From: Bdellovibrionales bacterium
GTDB lineage: Bacteria > Bdellovibrionota > Bdellovibrionia > Bdellovibrionales > UBA1609
Direction of reading: 5' to 3'
DNA: 32,311 nucleotides
NCBI GenBank assembly: GCA_020850475.1
Contig: JADZEO010000079.1
Span: forward strand, 1-32,311
The first letter of the stretch is position 1, and every line of letters starts with the position of its first letter. The translations under genes and the position numbers were made by a program. Below, in pieces: positions 8,039 to 14,598 of the stretch. Below the pieces are notes generated by a model. It was given only the letters and a program-made list of their open reading frames with translations, was not told where the DNA came from and searched no databases.

Positions 8039-8626
8039 ATGTTAAAGCCTTCGGCCCAACTGTTAATCATTGGAAACTACCCAGGAGCCGACGAGGTAGC
8101 AGCCAAAGAACCATTCATTGGACCAGCGGGGAAAAATCTCTTTCTGTTGTTGAGTATTCTTAGGAACGACTGGGTAAAAGTAGAAAACCACCCTTTTTTT
8201 GAAGGGCAGTCGGCGCTAGGGCCTGGGTTTTGGCAGAGCGTGTTCGAATCCAAGATAGCAATATTTAATTGGCATAAAGGTCGCGAAGTTACAAAAGTGA
8301 ATAAAAAGAACGAAAGTGTGACTAAGATTGATCAGGGTGACCCGGTGCTTGGCAAAGATTTCAAAGGGATCGCTACATTTCGGGAACGGATCCTTCCAAC
8401 CGAAAAACACGAGATACCAATTCTTGTTTTGGGTAAGGCGCCGCGCGAGGCCTTGTTTGGCAAGAAAGCAGAGTTCGGAGACCTGACTCACGATGGGAAG
8501 ACATTCAGTTGGTACCATCCGGATCCACGCAATGGTGAAAACGGGCGATTCTGGGGCAATCCATCGGAAAAGAAGGGTAAGAAAGATAAGTTTAAACAAT
8601 TGGTAAAGTTCTTAAGGTCGATATAG
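8039..8626 (+). CDS. Uracil-DNA glycosylase superfamily-like protein with altered motifs
   Basis: 195 residues. LLIIGNYPGADEVAAKEPFI continuing to GPAGKNL (residues 8-34) has the layout of motif 1 of family 4 uracil-DNA glycosylases (GEAPG..E...G.PFVG.AG..L), but the GEAPG is GNYPG, so the usual Glu position is Asn. IPILVLGKAPREALFG (about 125-140) fits the strand before the second motif, and SWYHPDPRNG (about 162-171) supplies the expected His-Pro. The C-terminus is Lys-rich. The family excises bases from DNA; altered motif residues suggest a different base or loss of catalysis. The ATG at 8039 has GGAGG only 24 bases upstream, so the start is not well supported. The 357-residue gene starts 34 bases after the stop, so the two are likely cotranscribed. 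Confidence 0.6.
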   Translation: MLKPSAQLLIIGNYPGADEVAAKEPFIGPAGKNLFLLLSILRNDWVKVENHPFFEGQSALGPGFWQSVFESKIAIFNWHKGREVTKVNKKNESVTKIDQGDPVLGKDFKGIATFRERILPTEKHEIPILVLGKAPREALFGKKAEFGDLTHDGKTFSWYHPDPRNGENGRFWGNPSEKKGKKDKFKQLVKFLRSI

Positions 8627-8660
8627 TTGTTCTTTTTAAAAGAAGGGCCGAAACGAGTTC

Positions 8661-9734
8661 ATGCCAACATATACATTTAAATCCTACTTTGAAGAGGTTG
8701 TTGAACCCAATTTAGTCAACCCAGAAGTTTGTCGGGTTGTTCTTAAGGAAATGGATGAAATAGTCCAACAGCGTATTCCACTTGCGATCCGAAAGTTTGC
8801 TCCCGCCAAAGATAGTGAACTCAATACCCGACTGCGCGGCAATCTCGGCGAGTGGAATGGCTTCCCCTTTGTTTGTTGCGACAACGAAGCTTCCTTCTGG
8901 CTGTATGAGCTGTGTAAGGAAGGCTATGATAAAGGATGTCTTACCAAAAGCATTCAGGAAAGAGCCATACCAGTTGCGAGGAAATCTATTGCTGGTGAGC
9001 TTAGAGACTTCAGTCAGACCACCTTCAGCCTAAGGCTTACCTTTCCGGCTCAGGAAGCTGGATGGAAGTTGGCCCATTTATTTCGGGCGAGTCCGAGCGG
9101 GACTACATTTACCACTCTTTCTCCTAGCGCCAGATTTTATCGGAATCTCTGCCCTATGAACTTTTACCTGTCGCCAAAACCGAAACGGAATGATTTCCGA
9201 TGGGTTGATTTTGAGGGCAAGTGTAGGGGAGATGAATTTGCGGAAGCTGATGAGTTCAATAGCTACATAATTTTCAAAGTTGGCGCCTACTATAGTACGC
9301 TATGGGAGGAATTTGTGAAGCGGGTCGGCGTTGATGTCGACAGTTTTCTGGTCAAGCTGTCTCAGCGATTTAATCAAGATAGTGAACTAGAAACTAAGCT
9401 TTGGATTGAGTTTGGAGAGGTTAAAACCGCCAACAAGGTTAACCCTATAAATGGCGTTGGGCATGCTGGAGCTGTCCAGCGAACGGCGACTCGGTTTTGG
9501 GTTAAGCAGGTGGACTATGATGAACTTGTTGCCAGTCCTACGAAGCAATTGGTCATTACGGTGCAAGGAGGGAAAGGCAAAAAAGTCCATCCGTCGGGCG
9601 TGTATGTGATACCAAATAATATTGCAAGACAATTTATTAGAGGGAAGATGGACGACCTTAACTGGCAAAAACATCTAGATTTTAAGCAAGCGAGTATCCC
9701 AACTGAATTGAGGGAATATTTTCACCGCAGATAG
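8661..9734 (+). CDS. Protein of unknown family, 357 residues, paired with the glycosylase-like gene
   Basis: I do not recognise this protein. It has no signal peptide or membrane segment. The N-terminal third is helical and charged. The middle has AGWKLAHLFRASPSGTT and later RFYRNLCPMNFYLSPKP (about 134-178). This His...Asn layout (KLAH...NFYL.PKP) is reminiscent of degenerate HNH/beta-beta-alpha-metal nucleases; that is speculative. The C-terminal part has beta-rich sequence (QLVITVQGGKGKKVHPSGVY). The start at 8661 has a weak upstream purine stretch (GGGCCGAAACGAG). It is immediately downstream of the glycosylase-like gene in the same direction and converges with the gene at 9766. The pair is the window's best candidate for an uncharacterised DNA-targeting system. 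Confidence 0.65.
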   Translation: MPTYTFKSYFEEVVEPNLVNPEVCRVVLKEMDEIVQQRIPLAIRKFAPAKDSELNTRLRGNLGEWNGFPFVCCDNEASFWLYELCKEGYDKGCLTKSIQERAIPVARKSIAGELRDFSQTTFSLRLTFPAQEAGWKLAHLFRASPSGTTFTTLSPSARFYRNLCPMNFYLSPKPKRNDFRWVDFEGKCRGDEFAEADEFNSYIIFKVGAYYSTLWEEFVKRVGVDVDSFLVKLSQRFNQDSELETKLWIEFGEVKTANKVNPINGVGHAGAVQRTATRFWVKQVDYDELVASPTKQLVITVQGGKGKKVHPSGVYVIPNNIARQFIRGKMDDLNWQKHLDFKQASIPTELREYFHRR

Positions 9735-9765
9735 GCAAGTCCTCTTCTAATCGCAGTTTCTCAAT

Positions 9766-10116
9766 CTAAAAGTTGATGGCGGTCTTGATGGATTCGGTGA
9801 ACTCGACTTTGCAGTTAACAACCCACGCCACTAATGTGGCGGGGGCGGACAAATCCACGGGGCGCATGAGTATCCTCAGTGAGGTCGTGGGGTGGCACCA
9901 CTCGTGGAGGGCGTCAAGAAAGCCCGGCAGTGCCATGAGGGCATTAAAGCCTTCGACCAAATCCGTCGCATCATAGTGAATCTGTAAGGTCGCGTGGGTT
10001 CGATAGTCCATTAGGGATTCAAATTGCACACAGCTCGTGGACTCGGCTCCGTCAAGAGTGAGCAAAATAGTTTCAAGTATTTCCATCAGCGACTTGGGGG
10101 TCCTTAACCCTGACAT
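9766..10116 (-). CDS. Hypothetical protein, 116 residues
   Basis: Family not recognised. The start is well supported by AAGGAG six bases before the ATG at 10116. The protein is soluble, with an N-terminal helix (KSLMEILETILLTL), a central beta-rich section (ATLQIHYD), a helix (EGFNALMALPGFLDALHEW) and a final beta section (LRILMRPV, LVAWVVNCKVEF). That alternation suggests a compact alpha/beta fold. The stop is 31 bases from the convergent 357-residue gene. Two perfect hairpins lie 55-96 bases upstream and may regulate it. Confidence 0.6.
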   Translation of the reverse strand: MSGLRTPKSLMEILETILLTLDGAESTSCVQFESLMDYRTHATLQIHYDATDLVEGFNALMALPGFLDALHEWCHPTTSLRILMRPVDLSAPATLVAWVVNCKVEFTESIKTAINF

Positions 10117-10170
10117 CAGCGGCTCCTTTTCAAATATCTTCTTGAACCAAGGATCTCACACACCACTGTC

Positions 10171-10212
10171 GCTTGAGGTCAAGCTACCCAGCGTTCCTCT
10201 GCCAAGGAACGC
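10171..10212. promoter_or_regulatory. Two adjacent perfect inverted repeats between divergent genes
   Basis: GCTTGA-GG-TCAAGC (10171-10184) is followed six bases later by GCGTTCCT-CTGCCA-AGGAACGC (10191-10212, 8-bp stem, 6-base loop). They lie in the 239-base gap between divergent genes starting at 10116 (minus) and 10356 (plus). They could be operator dyads or RNA hairpins in the leader of the minus gene. No T-run follows, so a simple terminator is unlikely. Confidence 0.45.
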
Positions 10213-10355
10213 CGTCACAGAAAAGTTGCATTTTAACATTAAACCTTGCTGGGTTGCCTAGCGCGCGTCCTTTGATGTCACAACCCTAAGCTATCTTAAG
10301 TTGGTAGAGATTGGGAAGTGAGCTAGTTGCCAAGAACACTTAAGGGAGGTCGGTT

Positions 10356-10907
10356 ATGAAGATTGAGAGAGGGATTAACCCAGTAGTGCTCCACCGCAAG
10401 TCGGCGGAGCACAAGGACAAGGGGGTTTCGGTTGAGGTTTTAAAGGAGATGGAACGCTTTAATCGCAAACAACCAGGGGGTGGCGAAAGGGCCTTCTTGC
10501 TGAAAACAAGGATTCATGGATTGCTCAATGAGTGGCGGGTGGGCGAGGCCGTACGGCTGCTCCCGGACTTTGCTCAGTACGCACTTCTTGAGGGGGCCGT
10601 CTTTAGCCAGCTTCTGATGTTGACGTCCAAGATGGAAGCGATGATCACCGATGACTCCAATCTGCCGTCGAGTCCGCTGGCGCCCCAGGTTTTGACAATC
10701 TGCCAAGTGTTGGAAGAACTTGGCCAATCAAACCTTGAAACGAACCTGGTGTGGTTGGCGACATTGGAAGCCCAACAGATGAGGTCGGAATTCGAAAGTT
10801 TGCTAGCGAGAATGTCGCTCCTCTATCCAGGGCACCGAGAAATTCGCGCCTATCAAATGAACTACGCTCACAAGGAGGGGAAAAATGTCCTTGCAAAGGC
10901 CGGCTGA
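10356..10907 (+). CDS. Hypothetical helical protein, 183 residues, coupled to a TPR-like gene
   Basis: The start has AGGGAGG six bases upstream. The sequence is almost wholly helical (LKEMERFNRKQ, FLLKTRIHGLLNEWRVGEAV, LNLP-type turns, LEELGQSNLETNLVWLATLE), reminiscent of TPR-like superhelical repeats without a clear consensus. It has no signal peptide. The next gene starts inside its 3' end (10885, 23-base overlap), indicating translational coupling and a probable joint function. Both resemble, in general character, the TPR protein at 27361. I cannot name a function. Confidence 0.65.
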   Translation: MKIERGINPVVLHRKSAEHKDKGVSVEVLKEMERFNRKQPGGGERAFLLKTRIHGLLNEWRVGEAVRLLPDFAQYALLEGAVFSQLLMLTSKMEAMITDDSNLPSSPLAPQVLTICQVLEELGQSNLETNLVWLATLEAQQMRSEFESLLARMSLLYPGHREIRAYQMNYAHKEGKNVLAKAG

Positions 10908-11550
10908 AAACATGATGAGACTGTTTCGTGACTCACTTCTGCTGCCTCGCATTTCTGCGGAGATTAGCAGAGAAGATTACAAGAGTGCGATCGCTTTGGC
11001 CGAGTCGCGTGTAAAAGTGAGTGAGCCGGCAACGCTGGCCAATCGCGAGATCAAATATCTCTTAGGAGTCGCCTACGACTACGATGGTCGGCACATGGAG
11101 GCGTTTGCGATCTTTAAGGAGTTGGCGGAGCGGTTTCCGGCCTTCCCAACCTACACGGTGAGTCTACTTAGGTGCGGAGACGTCATCGTAAGGCGCATGT
11201 ACCAACATTATACAAGCGAAGCCAAGCCAGAGCCGGTTGAGCTGATGCGCTCGATACAGTGGTTGGAGGAAAATCACTATGTTCCAATTCCCCTGCAAAA
11301 AATGGCAATCGTGACCCTCATCGAAATGGGAAAAGTCGCTGATGCCAAACAGCGAGCGCTCAATGCCTTTGAGCTCTATCCCAATGACCTGATGATCCTT
11401 GAGCTCAACCGCGAAATCGCGATGCAACTTCAAGACAACGATTGGAACGAACTCATCACGTCGCGAGTGCGGGCGATTCTGGAACGGCATCCGTGGCGGA
11501 TAGATCTCTATCAGCTGCTCCCAATTGAGACTCAAGCCGCGAACCAGTGA
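10885..11550 (+). CDS. TPR-like protein, 221 residues
   Basis: The ATG at 10885 follows AAGGAGG. Residues 30-100 contain TPR-like helical pairs (YKSAIALAESRVKVSEPA, YLLGVAYDYDGRHMEAFAIF continuing to KELAERFP), and another pair appears near 140-180 (MAIVTLIEMGKVADAKQRAL continuing to NAFELYP). No signal peptide is present, so the protein is probably cytoplasmic. It overlaps the preceding gene by 23 bases, and a strong hairpin directly follows its stop, so the two genes form a unit. TPR proteins mediate protein contacts; the partner is probably the upstream gene product, which is inference from coupling. Confidence 0.7.
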   Translation: MSLQRPAENMMRLFRDSLLLPRISAEISREDYKSAIALAESRVKVSEPATLANREIKYLLGVAYDYDGRHMEAFAIFKELAERFPAFPTYTVSLLRCGDVIVRRMYQHYTSEAKPEPVELMRSIQWLEENHYVPIPLQKMAIVTLIEMGKVADAKQRALNAFELYPNDLMILELNREIAMQLQDNDWNELITSRVRAILERHPWRIDLYQLLPIETQAANQ

Positions 11551-11877
11551 GTGTCAGGTGAGGTGGGGTCTGAGCGCCCCACCTATTAGTCAACGAGGCG
11601 GACAAATTGAAAGAATTGAATCTTTCCCTAATAGGATGACAAGAGACGAATTTGGTCAACTGATTTATGGGCAACCTCTCAATTTTGCTAACGTGATTAA
11701 GTTGGGCCTCAGTCGAGAGGTCTTGGCATCAGCTACTCCAAGTCCCTTTCCCTGTTCGATGCATTCAATCTCAACTCTAAATTCCAATTGTTCGAGGATT
11801 CGCCATTTCTCCTGGGTAAATTGAGATCTGACGTTCGCCGACAAAACTGAATTAGTCTAGAGTTACTGGTGCCATCG
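11551..11877. other. Gap of 327 bases: hairpin, doubtful short reading frame, and most of repeat copy B
   Basis: Besides the hairpin at 11561 and the duplicated module from 11806, this stretch has one minus-strand reading frame (11665-11844, 59 codons from a TTG) with protein-like composition (QEKWRILEQLEFRVEIECIE) but no ribosome binding site at its first possible start. Its position corresponds to that of the rmuC remnant next to copy A. It may be a gene fragment; I cannot assign it. Confidence 0.35.
11561..11584 (+). terminator. Strong hairpin after the 10356-11550 operon
   Basis: AGGTGGGG (11561-11568) and CCCCACCT (11577-11584) form a perfect GC-rich 8-bp stem with an 8-base loop, ten bases after the stop codon at 11550. 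Only ATTAGT follows rather than a T-run, so it may act as a 3'-end stabiliser or a factor-assisted terminator rather than a full intrinsic terminator. Confidence 0.55.
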
Positions 11878-11913
11878 CTAGAGTCCCGTTTTGATTCTGT
11901 GTGCGATCCCGCG
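11806..11913 (-). repeat. Duplicated gene-end module, copy B
   Basis: This aligns with 6022-6128. Shared blocks include TTTCTCCT, GACGTTCG-C/T-CGACAAAACT, and TTTGATTCTGTG followed by CGA-C/T-CCCGCG. On the minus strand it covers the AHRIK-containing end of the 85-residue gene (11878-12135), its stop, the spacer and an AGGAGAAA sequence. The two genes it terminates do not otherwise look alike. Confidence 0.75.
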
Positions 11914-12135
11914 CATAATCATTGAAACAAAAGAAATTTGATCGGGGCTCAATGCATCGTGGACACCTTTGACGCTTTCTAACGGCATCAATATGCCGGC
12001 TAACATTCCTCGATAAAACTCTTCAGACTGATTTACACAATACTTATCAATGATGCCATCAATGATTCGATATGATTGTTCATCATATTGACTGGCTAAT
12101 TCATCAATGTATTTATTCATCTCAAGGTTATTCAC
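11878..12135 (-). CDS. Small hypothetical protein, 85 residues, coupled to the ADP-ribosylglycohydrolase gene
   Basis: The start is a GTG at 12135 with AAGGAG six bases upstream; an in-frame ATG lies five codons later. The start overlaps the end of the upstream glycohydrolase gene by eight bases, so translation is probably coupled. The protein is helical, with an acidic N-terminal half (YIDELASQYDEQSYRIIDGI) and no membrane segment. Its end (MRGIAHRIKTGL) lies in the duplicated module and matches the tail of the 212-residue protein at 6090. It could be a regulator or partner of the glycohydrolase, but only position supports this. Confidence 0.65.
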   Translation of the reverse strand: MNNLEMNKYIDELASQYDEQSYRIIDGIIDKYCVNQSEEFYRGMLAGILMPLESVKGVHDALSPDQISFVSMIMRGIAHRIKTGL

Positions 12136-13108
12136 TTTTTACTCCTTTTAAAAGAATTGTTTCGTCCTTTGCTTTCAGTTTTGCAAAAAGTAGTTGCGAG
12201 GCGAGGTCCTGGATTTCGCCTGACAAGTGGACCGCCTTATTCCAGGTGGATGGGATTTTGGCGAGTCCGTAAACAGCGCCGGCCAATTGCCCAAAGACCG
12301 CGCCCGCGGTGTCGGAATCTCCCCCGAGGTTAACAACCTTGAGCATTCCGGTGCGAAAGTCGTCGGTCGATCGGAGCGCCCACAGGGCCACTTCGAGAGT
12401 GTGAACGACATACCCTGACGAAATGATCTCGGCACCGACAGCGGTGTAGCGACCGGACAAGACCGCCCCAAGGTCGGGGTTGAGCGGTCGCTGATTGTTG
12501 AGTTCGATCAGTTGCACAAATTCATCGACGCTTGCAAAGAGTTGGGCTTTGCTTTGACCACGGATTGCGTCGGCAATCCACAGACCCATGAATTGGCAAG
12601 CCTCAACACAGGCGGGCGCCCCGTGAGTCGTCCTCGAACTCAACGCCGAGAACTCCAGGACCTTTTTGCGATAGTCGGTGTCGCTCGCATAAAAAATCGG
12701 GATCGGGGCAAGGCGCATAATCGAACCGTTGCCCGCATCGTGCTCGCCACTCGGCCCAGGGAAGGGACACGATTCTCCCAAGAAGGTCGTCAGCGCTCGG
12801 CGCGTGATTGAGCCGATGTCAAAGGCGACTCCCGTCGATGAGCGATAGCCGCTGCGAAGCCAGCTTACATATTTTTCAAGTTGGTCGATGGGATCAAAAT
12901 CGCGGACTTCGAGCAGTGAGTCCGCAAGGCAAAGCGCCATCGAAGTGTCGTCGGTCCACATCCCTGGCTCAAGGCGAAACACCCCTCCACCGGCGACCTC
13001 TGAAATCTCCGGAAACTCGCCGGGCCTTTGGAATTCTCCGGTAGTGCCTAGTGCATCACCTATTGCTAATCCTAAGAGGGCACCTGTTGCGCGGTCCAAT
13101 TTCTTCAT
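12128..13108 (-). CDS. ADP-ribosylglycohydrolase family protein (DraG/ARH-like)
   Basis: 326 residues from the ATG at 13108. An upstream TTG at 13126 would add six residues (MSNIYF) without family character. Motifs in order are GALLGLAIGDALG (near the start), WTDDTSMAL (about 53-61), HDAGNGSIMRL (about 125-135), and NLGGDSDTAGAVFGQLAGA (about 275-293). The DD and DSD acidic groups are the dinuclear Mg/Mn site of the family, which removes ADP-ribose from proteins or related molecules. All key residues are present, so it is probably active. The length is normal. No good ribosome binding site was found; a TAATATT at about 13118-13124 could be a -10 element with a very short leader. It is coupled to the 85-residue gene downstream. 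A HTH regulator gene and a dyad lie upstream. Confidence 0.88.
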   Translation of the reverse strand: MKKLDRATGALLGLAIGDALGTTGEFQRPGEFPEISEVAGGGVFRLEPGMWTDDTSMALCLADSLLEVRDFDPIDQLEKYVSWLRSGYRSSTGVAFDIGSITRRALTTFLGESCPFPGPSGEHDAGNGSIMRLAPIPIFYASDTDYRKKVLEFSALSSRTTHGAPACVEACQFMGLWIADAIRGQSKAQLFASVDEFVQLIELNNQRPLNPDLGAVLSGRYTAVGAEIISSGYVVHTLEVALWALRSTDDFRTGMLKVVNLGGDSDTAGAVFGQLAGAVYGLAKIPSTWNKAVHLSGEIQDLASQLLFAKLKAKDETILLKGVKSE

Positions 13109-13169
13109 AAAATAAATATTACTCAATCAAGTGTCGTTTGAGGACTAGGCGCGAGAATTTTTTTTGGCG

Positions 13170-13184
13170 TGTCACGTTGTGACA
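13170..13184. promoter_or_regulatory. Operator-like dyad upstream of the glycohydrolase gene
   Basis: TGTCAC-GTT-GTGACA is a perfect inverted repeat about 62 bases upstream of the glycohydrolase ATG, in the 151-base gap after the HTH-only regulator gene. Its position fits a transcription-factor site; the neighbouring regulator is an obvious candidate ligand but nothing proves it. Confidence 0.4.
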
Positions 13185-13259
13185 GTCGAGTTTGGTAGGT
13201 GGCTCGGATTCACCACCCACACCGGTTAGAGTAATCAAAAACATGACTTTCAAGTACTC

Positions 13260-13511
13260 CTAGATGGCTTTTATTTTGTGGGGGAACTTCCACCGCGTTG
13301 TTCCCTCGGCCGTAGTATCTTCATCCATAAAAAGCGGGAGCCCCGCTTGGGCCAGGGCTTCTAAGTCTCTATATATTGTTCTCTTAGACACCCTAAACCC
13401 TCGGGATTCGAGGGAGCTGTACATTTCCTTCACAGTCATCCCGGCTGGGTGCCGATCTAAGACGGCAATCAAACAAACTATACGGGAAACCTGTGCGTTT
13501 CGACCTTTCAT
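13260..13511 (-). CDS. HTH-only transcriptional regulator of the YafY/DeoR type, lacking a WYL domain
   Basis: 83 residues from the ATG at 13511, which has AAGGAG six bases upstream; the Met two codons earlier abuts the ribosome binding site. The sequence is a winged helix-turn-helix as found at the N-terminus of WYL regulators: VSRIVCLIAVLDRHPAGMTV, then VSKRTIYRDLEALAQAGLPL, where KRTIYRDLEAL is the recognition-helix signature. It stops after the wing, where WYL proteins continue for about 200 more residues. The sequence resembles the HTH of the WYL protein at 21743 (ERTVRRDVEALERAG). It may be a truncated WYL regulator or a natural minimal repressor; the intact start, stop and ribosome binding site favour the latter. 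Confidence 0.75.
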   Translation of the reverse strand: MKGRNAQVSRIVCLIAVLDRHPAGMTVKEMYSSLESRGFRVSKRTIYRDLEALAQAGLPLFMDEDTTAEGTTRWKFPHKIKAI

Positions 13512-13583
13512 ACCCATCTCCTTTAGCCAGTGCTTGGGCGCACCTGTGGCTTTTTCGTTTGAGATGGGTAAAAAAAGAGAAAG

Positions 13584-13600
13584 GTCTTAAGTCATAAGAC
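13584..13600. promoter_or_regulatory. Dyad upstream of the HTH-only regulator
   Basis: GTCTTA-AGTCA-TAAGAC is a perfect inverted repeat 73 bases upstream of the regulator ATG, a good position for an autoregulatory operator. The cognate protein is not shown by the sequence. Confidence 0.4.
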
Positions 13601-13640
13601 ACCACTTTACCTAAAGAGGATTGATTTTGCAAGTTGGAGC

Positions 13641-13709
13641 GCCAAGAGCGGACCGAAATGAGGCAGCGCTGGCAATTACGCACAATTGGTAGACTGATCC
13701 GCTCTTGGC
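13641..13709. other. Long-armed inverted repeat just after the cyclotransferase-like gene
   Basis: GCCAAGAGCGGA (13641-13652) and TCCGCTCTTGGC (13698-13709) are perfect 12-bp complements separated by 45 bases. On the minus strand they start nine bases after the stop at 13718. An RNA could form a stable stem with a large loop. No T-run follows, the arms are too long for a tRNA acceptor stem, and I saw no attC-type GTTRRRY ends. It may be a terminator, a processed 3' structure or a small RNA. Confidence 0.45.
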
Positions 13710-13717
13710 ATCCAAGT

Positions 13718-14500
13718 TTAGTTGGGGCACCAAAAATTTTTGAGTTTGTTCAAGTGCTGAGGTGAAAGGCCCAGTTCTTCGGCGGCTCCCATGATTCCAT
13801 TGAGGTAACTTGATCTTACCGGCTTTGAGGGCGTGCGGTCGGTCGCCATGTAAACGAACATTTGTAGGTGGTTTTGTGACACGATTTGCTCTCGCGTATA
13901 AAGTCCTAAGGCGACGCCTTCGTACCGGTCCAACGAATCCACGCAATCTGGGCTTACTGCAAAGACGGCCCCTTCGACACTTCCTTCGGGGGTTGGGACA
14001 ATCGTTGCGACTTCTTGCCGGTTGAGAATGAATTCATATCCTGAGACCGTGTCCGTCGTCAGGAAGGTAGCATTGGGACACCGATGTCGCATTTGCTTAA
14101 GTGACATATTTGAGCCGTACGCAAAGTAGAGCTCGACTTTGTAGGCCTTAAGCGCGATTTTGATTGCCCTTTGGATGAGGGCTTCCGATGGTAACTCGCT
14201 CGGCAGGTCTGTGACCAAATGATCTATGATTGGGAATTTTGAACCACCGTTATACCCAATGACTTCGTCTCGGGCGATGATGCGGATCACTTCGCTCAGT
14301 GTCTTTCCGATTTCTAAGGCCTTATCGTGAAAGATAACGGTGTCATCCGGGACCATCGAAAAAAAGCCGCGTTCTTCGGCCTTATAGTTGGGGTCTGGAG
14401 TGCGGATGAGGATTCGGGCACCTCTCCAGAACTCTGTTAGCTCAGGTTTGAACTCTCGCTTTTTCTTCAGCAGAGATATTAGTGAATTGACCGATTTCAT
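13718..14500 (-). CDS. Gamma-glutamylcyclotransferase-fold protein with an unknown N-terminal domain
   Basis: 260 residues; the ATG at 14500 has AGGGAGG upstream. Residues 124-260 are a GGCT/AIG2-like domain: YFAYGSNM (125-132) is the substrate-loop motif, and LDRYEGV (190-196) supplies the usual Glu (E194) and a family signature. Such enzymes release 5-oxoproline from gamma-glutamyl compounds or act on related amides. Residues 1-120 are not recognised; they include WRGARILIRTP and a helical part, and are an unusual addition to a normally single-domain family. It sits between a HTH/SH3-like gene and a HTH-only regulator, all on the minus strand but with gaps of about 100-200 bases and dyads, so each may have its own promoter. 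Substrate is unknown. Confidence 0.75.
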   Translation of the reverse strand: MKSVNSLISLLKKKREFKPELTEFWRGARILIRTPDPNYKAEERGFFSMVPDDTVIFHDKALEIGKTLSEVIRIIARDEVIGYNGGSKFPIIDHLVTDLPSELPSEALIQRAIKIALKAYKVELYFAYGSNMSLKQMRHRCPNATFLTTDTVSGYEFILNRQEVATIVPTPEGSVEGAVFAVSPDCVDSLDRYEGVALGLYTREQIVSQNHLQMFVYMATDRTPSKPVRSSYLNGIMGAAEELGLSPQHLNKLKNFWCPN

Positions 14501-14565
14501 AGGACCTCCCTTTGAAATTTTGGCGTAATTGCCATAGGGAGATTTTAGCGCCGGTGCCGAAGACG

Positions 14566-14589
14566 GAACACCCAGTGAACTAGGTGTTC
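14566..14589. promoter_or_regulatory. 24-bp near-perfect palindrome upstream of the cyclotransferase-like gene
   Basis: GAACACCCAGT (14566-14576) and ACTAGGTGTTC (14579-14589) are complementary except one position (a G-U pair in RNA) with two bases between. It lies 66-89 bases upstream of the ATG at 14500 and just beyond the stop of the HTH/SH3-like gene. It could be an operator or an RNA hairpin; no T-run follows in the direction of transcription. Confidence 0.45.
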
Positions 14590-14598
14590 AAAAACAAA

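Noticed and set aside
11665-11844. Short minus-strand frame after the 85-residue gene, protein-like in composition
   Set aside because: Only a TTG without ribosome binding site is available as first start, and part of it lies in the duplicated non-coding module. Mentioned in the gap description, not called as a gene.
13641-13709. tRNA or integron attC site
   Set aside because: The 12-bp arms do not fit a tRNA acceptor stem, no anticodon arm was seen, and the ends lack the GTTRRRY core of attC.
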